The notes beneath the pieces were generated by a model. The model ran no database searches. It saw nothing but the letters and a program-made list of their open reading frames with translations, and was not told the origin of the DNA. A stretch of DNA of 45,143 bases, from positions 1 through 45,143 of the IMG/VR virus record IMGVR_UViG_3300050139_000038; one strand, 5' to 3'. The first letter of the stretch is position 1. Every line of letters starts with the position of its first letter. This DNA is from a virus. Both the position numbers and the translations under genes were made by a program. Below, one piece after another: positions 26,483-33,565 of this stretch.

Positions 26483-26908
26483 ATGGTCGAGAAGAACCTA
26501 CAGACTTTGTTCTCCGCATGGGTACGAGCAAACTCGGCATACTTTGTGAACTCAACAGTATGGGAATTGAAGATGGAGAAAGGAAACGCATTCGCATTTG
26601 ATCGTGTAGCAGAACATCAGGTCAACGCATTACTCCAAGCAAAACGAGAGGGATTGTATCACAAAATCAGCGATGTTCCAGTATCGTTCGGAGGCAAGAT
26701 GAGGTTTACATTGCAGAAGCCATGTGACTGCTTGTTGGTAAAAGGTGCAGATGCCTACGTGGTCATCTGCTTCTACAAAGTGAGACAACCAAAGGAGACC
26801 TTGTGGATTGACATCGAGAAGTTCCTCAAAGTAAAGGCCGAGTCACCAAGAAAGAGTTTGACCGAAGCAGAAGCAAAGTACATAGCAGACAGAGTGGAGG
26901 TCGTTTAG
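26483..26908 (+). CDS. RecU-like Holliday-junction resolvase family nuclease, 141 aa
   Basis: The pattern WELK (Glu28, Lys30), FAFDRVAEHQVNALL, LYHKISD, KPCDCLL and AYVVICFYK matches the RecU/'penicillin-binding-related factor A' branch of PD-(D/E)xK nucleases. In these the acidic residues and Glu-x-Lys bind the metal. It would resolve branched DNA before packaging or during recombination. It sits close to the annealing protein and exonuclease. Length is shorter than full bacterial RecU, as usual in phages. Confidence 0.6.
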   Translation: MVEKNLQTLFSAWVRANSAYFVNSTVWELKMEKGNAFAFDRVAEHQVNALLQAKREGLYHKISDVPVSFGGKMRFTLQKPCDCLLVKGADAYVVICFYKVRQPKETLWIDIEKFLKVKAESPRKSLTEAEAKYIADRVEVV

Positions 26909-26954
26909 TTGTCCACTCTTAAGCGTTGACAATAAGTACAGACGGCGATAGACT
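26909..26954 (+). promoter_or_regulatory. Promoter with perfect -35
   Basis: TTGTCCACT (26909-26917, a degenerate form of the TTATCCACAG box), TTGACA (26926-26931), 17 bp, TAGACT (26949-26954). The palindrome TGTATACA follows at 26954-26961 around the start site and is shared, within GACTGTATACAA, with 30997-31008. It may be an operator. Confidence 0.6.
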
Positions 26955-26999
26955 GTATACAAGATATTGGTCGATATATCAGACTTAACAAACAAAGTA

Positions 27000-27227
27000 A
27001 TGAAAATCAAACCAAGCAAAGAATACACGATAGCAGAGATATACTCGGAACGATTGTTCCCGTGGGCGAACTGTGAAAGGACAGTGAACCGCTGGATCAT
27101 GAGGGACCGTACACGAGGGAATGTTCTCCAAGCCAAGATCACCGGCAAAGGTAGACTGACTAGATACTATGTTAAGGGCATTAACATTAAAAAGTTCGTA
27201 GAAAAGTATGGAAACATTCTTAGATAA
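27000..27227 (+). CDS. Helix-turn-helix DNA-binding protein candidate, 75 aa
   Basis: After MKIKPSKEYTIAEIYSERLF the sequence CERTVNRWIMRDRTRGNVL reads like the recognition helix of a MerR/excisionase-type winged helix. It is followed by a wing (KGRLTRYYVKG) and INIKKFVEKYG. It could regulate the middle genes. A TTG at 26967 would add 11 residues; the ATG is preferred. Overlaps the next small gene by 20 bp. Confidence 0.55.
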   Translation: MKIKPSKEYTIAEIYSERLFPWANCERTVNRWIMRDRTRGNVLQAKITGKGRLTRYYVKGINIKKFVEKYGNILR

Positions 27228-27351
27228 GATGACCGAGTTACTAAATGACGCAACACTCGAGGGAGTATCCTCATGTTGCGGAGCAAAAGTTTATCAAGGA
27301 GACATATGCGCCGAGTGTCGAGAACACTGTGACGCAGTAACAGAAGAATAA
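27208..27351 (+). CDS. Small zinc-finger protein, 47 aa
   Basis: Contains SSCCGAKVYQGDICAECREH, that is Cys-Cys-Gly...Cys-x2-Cys with a further Cys-His region: a compact zinc ribbon. Many phages carry similar 40-60-residue zinc ribbons of unknown role. It ends 4 bp before the annealing-protein gene. Confidence 0.6.
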   Translation: METFLDKMTELLNDATLEGVSSCCGAKVYQGDICAECREHCDAVTEE

Positions 27352-27355
27352 TCAC

Positions 27356-27979
27356 ATGACAAAAGAAGCAAAAACAACAGCGATCACCAAGATATATGAC
27401 TTGGCGAAACCAGCAGAAGCGGTCGAGATGGCAATAGTACTCAGGGACATGGTCGTAAAGCAAAAACTAGCCGCGAATATCAAAGGAAAGAACTATGCAA
27501 TGGTTGAGGCTTGGCAACTGGCTGGATTCCTAACGGGGACGAGTGTGATGTTGGATGAACCAAAGAACGTCTCTGGACCAAATGAGATCAAGTACTCATG
27601 CACAGCTAGAATCTTCCAAGGAGATAAACAGGTCGGAGTGGGATATGCACTATGCTCGAGCAAAGAGATGAGCAAGAAAGCATTTGATGAATATGCGATC
27701 CTATCAATGTCGCAGACCAGAGCAATTGGAAAGGCATACCGCAACAAGATTGGATGGATTATGAAACTCGCAGGGTACGAACCAACACCAAGTGAGGAAA
27801 TGCAGAAAATGGGAGTGATCCAGACTGAAGCAGATTTTGATAAAGCAATAACATTACTAAGAACCGCAAAGACCAGCAAGGAACTAGAGACGATATGGAA
27901 GATGAAACTGAAAGCAGTAGATCGAGCCGATGACGAAGTGGTCGCCGTCAAGGATGAGATGAAAGCAAAATTATCATGA
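27356..27979 (+). CDS. Single-strand annealing protein candidate, 207 aa
   Basis: The central part (residues 40-150) has the layout of phage annealing proteins of the Sak/Rad52-like type: YAMVEAWQLAGFLTG, a beta strand pair (SCTARIFQGDKQVGVG), then LSMSQTRAIGKAYRNKIGWI and a lineage-style GYEPTPSEEM. The C-terminal region is helical and charged. The gene overlaps the YqaJ-type exonuclease by ATGA, and such pairs form two-component recombination systems like lambda Red. Family assignment needs a profile search; the pairing is the main support. Confidence 0.6.
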   Translation: MTKEAKTTAITKIYDLAKPAEAVEMAIVLRDMVVKQKLAANIKGKNYAMVEAWQLAGFLTGTSVMLDEPKNVSGPNEIKYSCTARIFQGDKQVGVGYALCSSKEMSKKAFDEYAILSMSQTRAIGKAYRNKIGWIMKLAGYEPTPSEEMQKMGVIQTEADFDKAITLLRTAKTSKELETIWKMKLKAVDRADDEVVAVKDEMKAKLS

Positions 27980-28593
27980 AAATTCTACGAATGGAGCAAA
28001 GAACTCCAGAATGGTTCACCGCCCGTAAAGGTCTTGTAACGGGAACTGGTCTCAAGAAGATCGTGGGTCGCAAGGACAGTCAGGAATCATACTTCTATGA
28101 AATTATCGCTGAAAGACTCATGGTATCTGACGGATCGGAAGGAGAAGCACCTATAGATAGGGGTGTAAGGCTCGAGGATGAGGCTAGGAAGGCCTTTGAG
28201 AAGGAAGTAGGGAAAGTGGTCGAGGAGGTGGGTTTCGTGCAAGGTGGGGCAAATTTGGGGGGATATTCACCTGATGGATTAATCAAGAAAGGAAAGAAGT
28301 ATACCGAGGGCATCGAAATCAAATGTCTGGGATCAGGAAACCATGTTAGAGCATGGCTCACGGATCAAGTTCCCGAGGAATATATGCCACAGATCATTCA
28401 GGCATTTATAGTGAATACTGATTTAGTGCGTATGTATGCAGTATTCTATGATCCCCGAATCAAACAACATCCACTTCACATCATCGAAGTGTCCAGAAAA
28501 GAACTCGAGGAAACGATAGAGGATTATAAGAAAAAAGAGATCGAGTTCATAAACAGGGTCGAGGAGACATTAGCCAAGATAATCAAATTCTAA
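27976..28593 (+). CDS. YqaJ-type (lambda exonuclease family) recombination nuclease, 205 aa
   Basis: Motifs of the family in order: QRTPEWFTARKGLVTGT (N-terminal), RGVRLEDEAR (Glu near residue 67), GGYSPDGLI (Asp100), EGIEIKCL (Glu114-x-Lys116) and MPQIIQAF (Gln139). These are the metal-binding and catalytic positions of the PD-(D/E)xK core. The enzyme degrades one strand of duplex ends to give single strands for the annealing protein encoded just upstream. Length is normal. Translationally coupled by ATGA. Confidence 0.85.
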   Translation: MKILRMEQRTPEWFTARKGLVTGTGLKKIVGRKDSQESYFYEIIAERLMVSDGSEGEAPIDRGVRLEDEARKAFEKEVGKVVEEVGFVQGGANLGGYSPDGLIKKGKKYTEGIEIKCLGSGNHVRAWLTDQVPEEYMPQIIQAFIVNTDLVRMYAVFYDPRIKQHPLHIIEVSRKELEETIEDYKKKEIEFINRVEETLAKIIKF

Positions 28594-28594
28594 T

Positions 28595-28885
28595 ATGAGC
28601 CTCGCAATAAACATAAACAGAATTAAGAGAATACTTTTAGCTGATGGTTGGCACAAGGTTATAAAAGATACATTCTTCATAGATTCATATGAATTTGTCG
28701 AAGAATGGATTGCTGAACAGGAGGGAAAACCATATGCAACAAACGCAGTATTCAATGGCGGACAAGATAAGATGATTACATCTACAGGTGCATGTTGGAC
28801 AGAGGATAATATTTCCAATGACGCAGATGATGATGAAAGGGAAATGTATTGTCCCCTTACAAGTATTCTAGCTATATCTTACTAA
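28595..28885 (+). CDS. Hypothetical protein, 96 aa
   Basis: Not recognised. N-terminal helix with hydrophobic residues (MSLAININRIKRILLADGWH) and an acidic C-terminal half (DNISNDADDDEREMYC). It begins 1 bp after the exonuclease stop and ends 1 bp before the next gene, so it belongs to the same operon. Confidence 0.65.
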   Translation: MSLAININRIKRILLADGWHKVIKDTFFIDSYEFVEEWIAEQEGKPYATNAVFNGGQDKMITSTGACWTEDNISNDADDDEREMYCPLTSILAISY

Positions 28886-28886
28886 T

Positions 28887-29111
28887 ATGAACAAGACAAC
28901 ATTCACAATCAGAGGGATCGGACAGAGATACATCCGTTATAATATCCGCATACCGCTCAAAAGCGGGAAGGGTGGATATGTGGATGTCGGGGGAACGTGC
29001 GTGATTAACGAAGTGGTCGAAATCCCCACCGAAGGTGAGGTAATGCCGGAACCAAAACAAGATGAAACAAACACAAGCAACGAAGGACAAGATCAAGAAA
29101 ACGAAATCTGA
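28887..29111 (+). CDS. Hypothetical small beta protein with acidic tail, 74 aa
   Basis: A beta-rich first half (FTIRGIGQRYIRYNIRIPLK) is followed by an acidic, probably disordered tail (EGEVMPEPKQDETNTSNEG). No family recognised. The 3' end overlaps the next gene if that gene uses its first ATG. Confidence 0.6.
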   Translation: MNKTTFTIRGIGQRYIRYNIRIPLKSGKGGYVDVGGTCVINEVVEIPTEGEVMPEPKQDETNTSNEGQDQENEI

Positions 29112-29388
29112 CAATCAAAAGAAGATCATGGATTTGTGCGGATATGAGATATGGACCGACCCATTGAATTACACAACAGTGAAGAATGGTAAAAATCTGT
29201 ACTTCACAACATTTAAGAATGTACTAATTGACATCAGGAATGAAATCATCAGAACAGACCTAAATGGGGCAAAAGTACTAGATAATGCCATAAAGGTGAT
29301 AACTGCGGTCGATGAAAGCTTTATGAAGGCACTTGTGGAGGCTTTGGATGGGCTAGGACGCACGCAAAGGCTCGAGGACGTGGAATGA
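29062..29388 (+). CDS. Hypothetical protein, 108 aa
   Basis: Two starts are possible: 29062, giving a Lys-rich leader and a 50-bp overlap with the previous gene, or the ATG at 29128 (MDLCGYEIWTDP), which leaves a 16-bp gap. The globular part (from LCGYEIWTDPLNYTTV) is the same either way and ends in a helical region. The stop overlaps the following ATG. Function unknown. Confidence 0.6.
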   Translation: MKQTQATKDKIKKTKSDNQKKIMDLCGYEIWTDPLNYTTVKNGKNLYFTTFKNVLIDIRNEIIRTDLNGAKVLDNAIKVITAVDESFMKALVEALDGLGRTQRLEDVE

Positions 29389-29783
29389 GCAGTCTAGGGG
29401 GTATAAACACGCCCACAGGGCAAATTACAATGAGACCAATATCATTCAAAATGCGACAAACACTAGAAGCAATGCCTCGCATGAGGATGTGTGAGATGTC
29501 ATGGTATCCAGAGTTCGGATCATGCGAGGGATATGTAAATTGGCACCACGTTTGGTGTTATGGAGACAAGGGTCAGATAAATGAAATATGGGCAATCCTA
29601 GGAGTCTGTACCAAACACCACGATATGGTAAAAACCAACAGACGAGTAAAAGAATTGCTAGAACTTCGAAGTCTAGAAATAGCTACAGACGAAGAATTGG
29701 CAAAATACCCGAAAAGGGCGTGGAAAACAATGCGAAAGTATTTAGAAGTAACAACAAAAAAATGGAAACAGATAAAAATATAA
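29385..29783 (+). CDS. HNH-like zinc protein, 132 aa
   Basis: Cys35 in RMCEMSW and a second Cys in GSCEGYV precede NWHHVWCYGDKGQINEIWAI and GVCTKHHDMV, giving a Cys/His framework like compact HNH nucleases. Two His pairs could bind metal and catalyse cleavage. It lies in the recombination/replication operon, not as an obvious insertion, so a processing nuclease (NinG-like role) is as likely as a homing endonuclease. Coupled by ATGA upstream. Confidence 0.55.
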   Translation: MSSLGGINTPTGQITMRPISFKMRQTLEAMPRMRMCEMSWYPEFGSCEGYVNWHHVWCYGDKGQINEIWAILGVCTKHHDMVKTNRRVKELLELRSLEIATDEELAKYPKRAWKTMRKYLEVTTKKWKQIKI

Positions 29784-29956
29784 TTTACGGCATAATTAGA
29801 ACAGAAGAAGCCGTAGAGTTTCCGCATCTTGTGATTAAATGTTATGACACACTAAGCCGAGCAAGACTTGGTATTAAACGATTAGCAAAAGAGGTGTGCG
29901 TTGGACAAGACTTCTATACCGTAATTAAATTATCAGTAGAATCATACACATCATGA
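29762..29956 (+). CDS. Hypothetical protein, 64 aa
   Basis: Start at 29762 (METDKNIIYGIIRTEEA) overlaps the HNH-like gene by 22 bp; an open frame reaches upstream to 29588 but only as a shadow of that gene. Compact alpha/beta sequence with HLVIKCYDTLSRARLGIKRL. ATGA coupling to the next gene. Not recognised. Confidence 0.5.
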   Translation: METDKNIIYGIIRTEEAVEFPHLVIKCYDTLSRARLGIKRLAKEVCVGQDFYTVIKLSVESYTS

Positions 29957-30486
29957 GTGTTACATTTTGGGCACAATCCGATCCCACAATTCCTGGTAAA
30001 CTTAGCCTCGGTTCTGAACATAATCGAGCAAGGTTCGCCGACTTCCTCAAAAAGCATCCAGGAGTGAGAATCAAAATCGAACCATTCACCCCGGAGAGCC
30101 GGGAACAAAGAGGCTTCTTCGAAGGAGGTCTAATCCCGTTCATCACCTACTTCGCTGAGAACATGGATTACAATGATAACGAAGACTGCCGAAAAGTCCG
30201 AGAATGGATGATGTTGGAGTTCAACGCCCAATTCCTGACACTCGGAGGCAAGGCGATCAAGGTGGCAAAGTCGAGTAAAGGTCAATTGAGTCGAGGGTTG
30301 ATCGAAAGGATACTTGATTGGTGCGGCGAACAGGGGTATCCAATAGAACTACTGAATCCCGAGGAATATAAAGACTGGCGTGATCGTGTGCGACCGAGCG
30401 CTGGACCAGGATCATTCTTGGATTACCTCGTAAGCACGGGCAAATTACGACCGAAAGAGAGTTACAAAGAGGGTGGGGATAACTAG
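29953..30486 (+). CDS. NinB-like recombination-associated protein candidate, 177 aa
   Basis: Residues 45-125 (FTPESREQRGFFEGGLIPFI, then KVREWMMLEFN and KGQLSRGLIERILDWCGEQG) resemble the layout of NinB/Orf-type single-stranded-DNA-binding recombination mediators. In these, a 'R-x-x-Q' helix precedes an acidic helix. Position among recombination genes supports this. The C-terminus is basic with Gly/Asp. The match is by eye and moderate; it may be a different family of phage recombination accessory protein. Confidence 0.45.
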   Translation: MSVTFWAQSDPTIPGKLSLGSEHNRARFADFLKKHPGVRIKIEPFTPESREQRGFFEGGLIPFITYFAENMDYNDNEDCRKVREWMMLEFNAQFLTLGGKAIKVAKSSKGQLSRGLIERILDWCGEQGYPIELLNPEEYKDWRDRVRPSAGPGSFLDYLVSTGKLRPKESYKEGGDN

Positions 30487-30517
30487 GTATGGACAAGAAT
30501 TAACAAAATGATACAAT
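30474..30517 (+). promoter_or_regulatory. Extended -10 leaderless promoter for RHH gene 1
   Basis: TGGGGATAA (30474-30482; reverse complement TTATCCCCA) lies 29 bp upstream of TGATACAAT (extended -10, TACAAT at 30512-30517). The -10 ends 6 bp before the ATG at 30524. No good -35 is visible. Confidence 0.6.
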
Positions 30518-30523
30518 AATCAC

Positions 30524-30691
30524 ATGCTATTAGAATTTGAAAGGAAATCAAAAAAGAAAATGGTGGGTGTTAGGCTCACGGATGAGGAATATTCTGCTAT
30601 AGAAAAAGTGGCAAAAATGAACGAAGTTGCTATAATGGAAGCATCAAGACAGCTTATCAGGGCATCGTTAAAAGAACTAAAACTAATATAA
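30524..30691 (+). CDS. Ribbon-helix-helix transcription regulator candidate, 55 aa
   Basis: KKKMVGVRLTDEEYSAIEKV gives a basic N-terminal arm, the beta strand (MVGVRLT) and helix 1. AIMEASRQLIRASLKE gives helix 2. This is the layout of an Arc/CopG-type RHH dimer that binds DNA through its strands. It has its own leaderless promoter and its TAA overlaps the initiator ATG (TAATG), so it may regulate replication genes or its own promoter. Confidence 0.7.
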   Translation: MLLEFERKSKKKMVGVRLTDEEYSAIEKVAKMNEVAIMEASRQLIRASLKELKLI

Positions 30692-31398
30692 TGGCAACAC
30701 GTAGAATGTTCAGTCAGAGAATAGTTGGAAATGATCAGTTCCTTGATATGCCAATTTCAGCTCAAGCATTATATTTTCACCTCGGAATATATGCAGATGA
30801 TGATGGGTTCATCAGCCCACACAAAATCATCCGAATGGTTGGGGCAAACCAAGATGACCTGAAAGTACTCATAACCAAAAGTTTCTGTATTCCGTTCGAA
30901 AGTGGAGTAATCGTGATCACAAATTGGAAAGAGAACAACTATATTCAAAAAGACCGATATACACCAACAATTCACCAGACGGAGGCTAAAATGCTAGACT
31001 GTATACAAAATGTATACAAAATGTTACCACAGGATAGGTTAGAGTTAGGTAAGGTTAGAGTTAGGATAGGTAAGAGTAAGGATATAACACTAGCGCCTAA
31101 AGGCGCAGGAAAGAGAGTAAAGTTTTCAACAGAAGGAGCGGACGTAATAAAAGCTCTAGAGGATGTTGATCCAAAAAACAAAACCTACTACAACAACACT
31201 ACACAAAGATCCGCAGCAGACTTCCTAGTTGAACAATACGGTCTAGATCAGGTACTAAAAGTCATCAAAATACTTCCACAATCAAATCTCCAAAACTTTT
31301 GCCCCAATATAACAAACCCATACGAACTGAAAGAAAAATGGGGGAAACTTGCCACATCATTACAGAGATTAAAAAATAACCAACCAATATTACTATGA
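30691..31398 (+). CDS. Replisome-organiser-like replication initiator, 235 aa
   Basis: The N-terminus (residues 1-75: RRMFSQRIVGNDQFLDMPI, SAQALYFHLGIYADDDGFI, and a winged-helix-like KIIRMVGANQDDLKVLITK) matches the N-terminal domain of phage replisome organisers. These bind the origin and recruit the host helicase. The linker (about 100-150) is basic and encoded by tandem DNA repeats. The C-terminal region is helical and may be the loader-contact part, as in DnaD-like proteins. The phage has no helicase or polymerase that I can see, so recruitment of host enzymes is expected. Confidence 0.7.
   Translation: MATRRMFSQRIVGNDQFLDMPISAQALYFHLGIYADDDGFISPHKIIRMVGANQDDLKVLITKSFCIPFESGVIVITNWKENNYIQKDRYTPTIHQTEAKMLDCIQNVYKMLPQDRLELGKVRVRIGKSKDITLAPKGAGKRVKFSTEGADVIKALEDVDPKNKTYYNNTTQRSAADFLVEQYGLDQVLKVIKILPQSNLQNFCPNITNPYELKEKWGKLATSLQRLKNNQPILL
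31000..31021 (+). repeat. Two tandem copies of TGTATACAAAA
   Basis: A perfect 11-bp tandem duplication inside the initiator gene, containing the palindrome TGTATACA. GACTGTATACAA also occurs at 26951-26962 around the start site of the 26926 promoter. It could be an operator or initiator-binding element. Confidence 0.6.
31037..31081 (+). repeat. Three 16-bp iterons, candidate replication origin
   Basis: GGTTAGAGTTAGG at 31037 and 31053, and GGTAAGAGTAAGG at 31069, at exactly 16-bp steps. Since 16 is not a multiple of three, each copy is read in a different frame and encodes different residues, so selection must act on the DNA. A GCGCC-TAAA-GGCGC hairpin (31093-31106) follows. Iterons inside the initiator gene are known in lambda and lactococcal phages. 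Confidence 0.7.
31093..31106 (+). other. Perfect hairpin next to the iterons
   Basis: GCGCC-TAAA-GGCGC, 5-bp perfect stem with a 4-nt loop, 11 bp after the last iteron and inside the initiator gene. It may be part of the origin. Confidence 0.5.
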
Positions 31399-31766
31399 CA
31401 AAATATTTCCGAGTTAAATATGGATATTCCGTAGCAGATCAAGTCTCTATCGAAGAAGAAGATTTGCAACGAGCTATTATGGCAAGAATAAAAAAACTTC
31501 CTGTTCAACTTGGAAATTCGTATATCAGTGGTGGAAACATCATTAGCATCACTCCACACTGGCACAAACATACAGGCTGGTATGATTGGTATGAACCAAA
31601 AGACGGAGATGATTTTGCACAGATAAAACGAGATTGCCCAAACTATGACGGAGTGATTGAAGCACACGAAGCAAAGGTGTATGAACTGATCCAAACAGGA
31701 AAAGAGAAATTATTAGAAAAACACGGGTATATTCCGTTAGATGACGGGATTAAAAAACTCAAATGA
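31395..31766 (+). CDS. Hypothetical protein, 123 aa
   Basis: Mixed alpha/beta; contains ITPHWHKHTGWYDWYEPKDG, an unusual His/Trp-rich loop, and a helical charged C-terminus. No family recognised. Coupled by ATGA to the initiator and by ATGA to the next gene, so it belongs to the replication operon. Confidence 0.65.
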   Translation: MTKYFRVKYGYSVADQVSIEEEDLQRAIMARIKKLPVQLGNSYISGGNIISITPHWHKHTGWYDWYEPKDGDDFAQIKRDCPNYDGVIEAHEAKVYELIQTGKEKLLEKHGYIPLDDGIKKLK

Positions 31767-32233
31767 GAAAAAAAGAAGAAGCAAAACCAAAGATTCCGAA
31801 AAGTCGATACGAAGAACAATGGTCATTCCAAGACTATAAAGACAACGAGCCAGAGTTCAAACAAATGGCAGTCGAGTTGAAAGAATGTCTAGATCATGAA
31901 CACGGAAGTGTAGTCATGGCGAGATGGCTATGGCTTGAAAAACAAGGGGCGGTAAAGTTAACGGCGATCAACGGATTCTTCGAACCACTTGCACGAAAAG
32001 ATTATTCCATGTTTGCCGCAAAGTACGATCGATTCACGGAGTGGCTGGCATTCCGAGAAAAGAAAGACCCGAAATATGATGAGATGCTCGCCGAGGTATT
32101 AAAGTCCGGCAGAGCAAAGATAGGAGTGATTTCAAAAAAGGTCGATAAGGAAACAGAAAGTTTAGAAGCACTAGCCCAAACTGAAATACATAATGACCCA
32201 GTCGCAGAAGAAGTATCAGATAATATACGCTGA
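31763..32233 (+). CDS. Hypothetical protein, 156 aa
   Basis: Lys-rich N-terminus (MRKKEEAKPKIPKSRYEEQW), helical body with VVMARWLWLEKQGAVKL, and an acidic C-terminus that overlaps the methylase start by 41 bp. No catalytic motif is seen. Its position between initiator operon and methylase suggests a DNA-related role, but this is not shown by the sequence. Confidence 0.6.
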   Translation: MRKKEEAKPKIPKSRYEEQWSFQDYKDNEPEFKQMAVELKECLDHEHGSVVMARWLWLEKQGAVKLTAINGFFEPLARKDYSMFAAKYDRFTEWLAFREKKDPKYDEMLAEVLKSGRAKIGVISKKVDKETESLEALAQTEIHNDPVAEEVSDNIR

Positions 32234-32804
32234 TCCACCATGGTCATATAACGATAAGATGTCTGGACACTCTTTTTCTCTAGATCATGAATATTCCACA
32301 CAGAGTAAAAATTGGATTTGTGGTTTACCAGTGGGGGGGGTAACGGATACTAATTGTGTTTTGTTTCTCTGGGCAGTATCTCCACTTTTACCAGAAGCAT
32401 TTGAAGTTATGAAGGCGTGGGGTTTCAAGTTTAAGACAGTTGCATTTGTTTGGAGTAAAAGACACAAAGACGGAAACCCTGTATCTAACTTGGGTAGATG
32501 GACAATGGGAAATGTTGAATTATGTTTGCTGGGTACAAAAGGATCACCAAAAAGACAATGCAAGAATATTAAGCAATTGGTGGAAGATTACAGATCAGAA
32601 CATTCCAAAAAACCAGACTCGATTAGGGATATGATTGTAAATTTAATGGGAGACATTCCTAGACTAGAGTTATTCGCTAGAGATAGAGAGGGGGCTGATT
32701 TATTTGGAAAGGATCGTTTTGAAGGGTGGGACGTATGGGGAAATGAGGCAAAAAACAGTATAAAAATAACTGTGGATAACTCGCTTGCAAAGAATACGCA
32801 ATAG
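32193..32804 (+). CDS. MT-A70-type adenine methyltransferase, 203 aa
   Basis: The hallmark DPPW is at residues 14-17 (YQIIYADPPWSYND). It is followed by the family features CVLFLWAVSPLLPEAFEVM, WGFKFKTVAFVWSK and a C-terminal LELFARDREGADLF region. Such enzymes methylate adenine at N6 in DNA; in phages they protect against restriction or mark DNA. A full-length compact version. The overlap with the upstream gene is 41 bp. No partner restriction gene is nearby, so it is an orphan methylase. Confidence 0.85.
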   Translation: MTQSQKKYQIIYADPPWSYNDKMSGHSFSLDHEYSTQSKNWICGLPVGGVTDTNCVLFLWAVSPLLPEAFEVMKAWGFKFKTVAFVWSKRHKDGNPVSNLGRWTMGNVELCLLGTKGSPKRQCKNIKQLVEDYRSEHSKKPDSIRDMIVNLMGDIPRLELFARDREGADLFGKDRFEGWDVWGNEAKNSIKITVDNSLAKNTQ

Positions 32805-32812
32805 TATATAAT
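32770..32812 (+). promoter_or_regulatory. Leaderless promoter for RHH gene 2
   Basis: CTGTGGATAA (32770-32779, reverse of TTATCCACAG), TTGCAA (32785-32790), 16 bp, TATAAT (32807-32812). The ATG at 32820 is 7 bp after the -10. The box lies in the end of the methylase gene. Confidence 0.7.
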
Positions 32813-32819
32813 TACAACC

Positions 32820-32960
32820 ATGAACAAAGACACAAATATCAGGGTATTCAAAGAAGACTTGGAAATGTTGCGTAAGATTTCAAAGAGGGAAGGTCGAACA
32901 TTGAAATCTATGTTCAAAGTAGTTTTGAAGTATTGGAAAGAAGAAAATGACCAAACTTAA
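32820..32960 (+). CDS. Ribbon-helix-helix protein candidate, 46 aa
   Basis: A short strand (NIRVFKEDLEML) then helix 1 (LRKISKREG) and helix 2 (TLKSMFKVVLKYWKEE) fit a CopG/Arc-type RHH dimer, the second in this genome. It has its own leaderless promoter and overlaps the HNH gene downstream by 14 bp, suggesting it arrived with, or regulates, that segment. It could act as a repressor at the box next to its own promoter. Confidence 0.6.
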   Translation: MNKDTNIRVFKEDLEMLRKISKREGRTLKSMFKVVLKYWKEENDQT

Positions 32961-33561
32961 TCAAACGTGGGTAAGACAAGTTCCATTCAAAGAAAGACCA
33001 AAAGCAAAAGGCAGAAAAGTGTGGAACAAGGGAAAGAAAATGTCAGAAGATTGGATAAGGAAAAATAAGGAAAGTCATATAGGAATTAAACATTCTGAAG
33101 AATGGAAAGAAAAAATGAGAAAGATCGCCAAAGAAAGAGGATTTGGAAAATGGATGAAAGGAAGAACTGGTGAATTGAGTTATCAATGGAAAGGAGGAAA
33201 GGAGGCTTATCCAAGATGTGTAGACTGTGGAAAGTTATTATCCACACCCAACTATGTCAGATGTGATTTATGTGTTCGCAAATATAGAGTGGGTGAAAAT
33301 CATCCAAACTGGAAAGGTGGAATATCTTATGAAGAATACTCGGTTGATTGGAAAAGTAGTTTGAAGATAAGTATCAGAGAGAGGGATCATTACACTTGTC
33401 AGGTTTGTGGAGAAAAACAAGGTGATGTAACGCACCACGTTCACCATATAGATTATATTAAGACTAATTGTAATCCAGAAAATCTAGTCACTTTATGTGT
33501 AAAATGTCACATGAAAACAAACTATAATCGTGAATACTGGAAAAAATATTTCACAAGATAA
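32947..33561 (+). CDS. HNH homing endonuclease with NUMOD3 motifs, 204 aa
   Basis: The N-terminal part has NUMOD3-type elements (WNKGKKMSEDWIRKNKES, GIKHSEEWKEKM). A zinc ribbon follows (CVDCGK...CDLCVRK), then a second Gly-rich linker, and the HNH domain: YTCQVCGEKQGD, THHVHHIDYIKTN and LCVKCH. Both Cys pairs and the catalytic His/Asn positions are present. It is a typical free-standing homing endonuclease of phage genomes, next to the methylase and RHH genes. Confidence 0.85.
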   Translation: MTKLNQTWVRQVPFKERPKAKGRKVWNKGKKMSEDWIRKNKESHIGIKHSEEWKEKMRKIAKERGFGKWMKGRTGELSYQWKGGKEAYPRCVDCGKLLSTPNYVRCDLCVRKYRVGENHPNWKGGISYEEYSVDWKSSLKISIRERDHYTCQVCGEKQGDVTHHVHHIDYIKTNCNPENLVTLCVKCHMKTNYNREYWKKYFTR

Positions 33562-33565
33562 ACCA

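Noticed and set aside
33234-33246. TTATCCACA inside the HNH gene (and its reverse in TerL near 39993)
   Set aside because: No -10 box or start codon follows at the spacing seen for the promoter-linked copies, so these are counted as chance occurrences in coding sequence.
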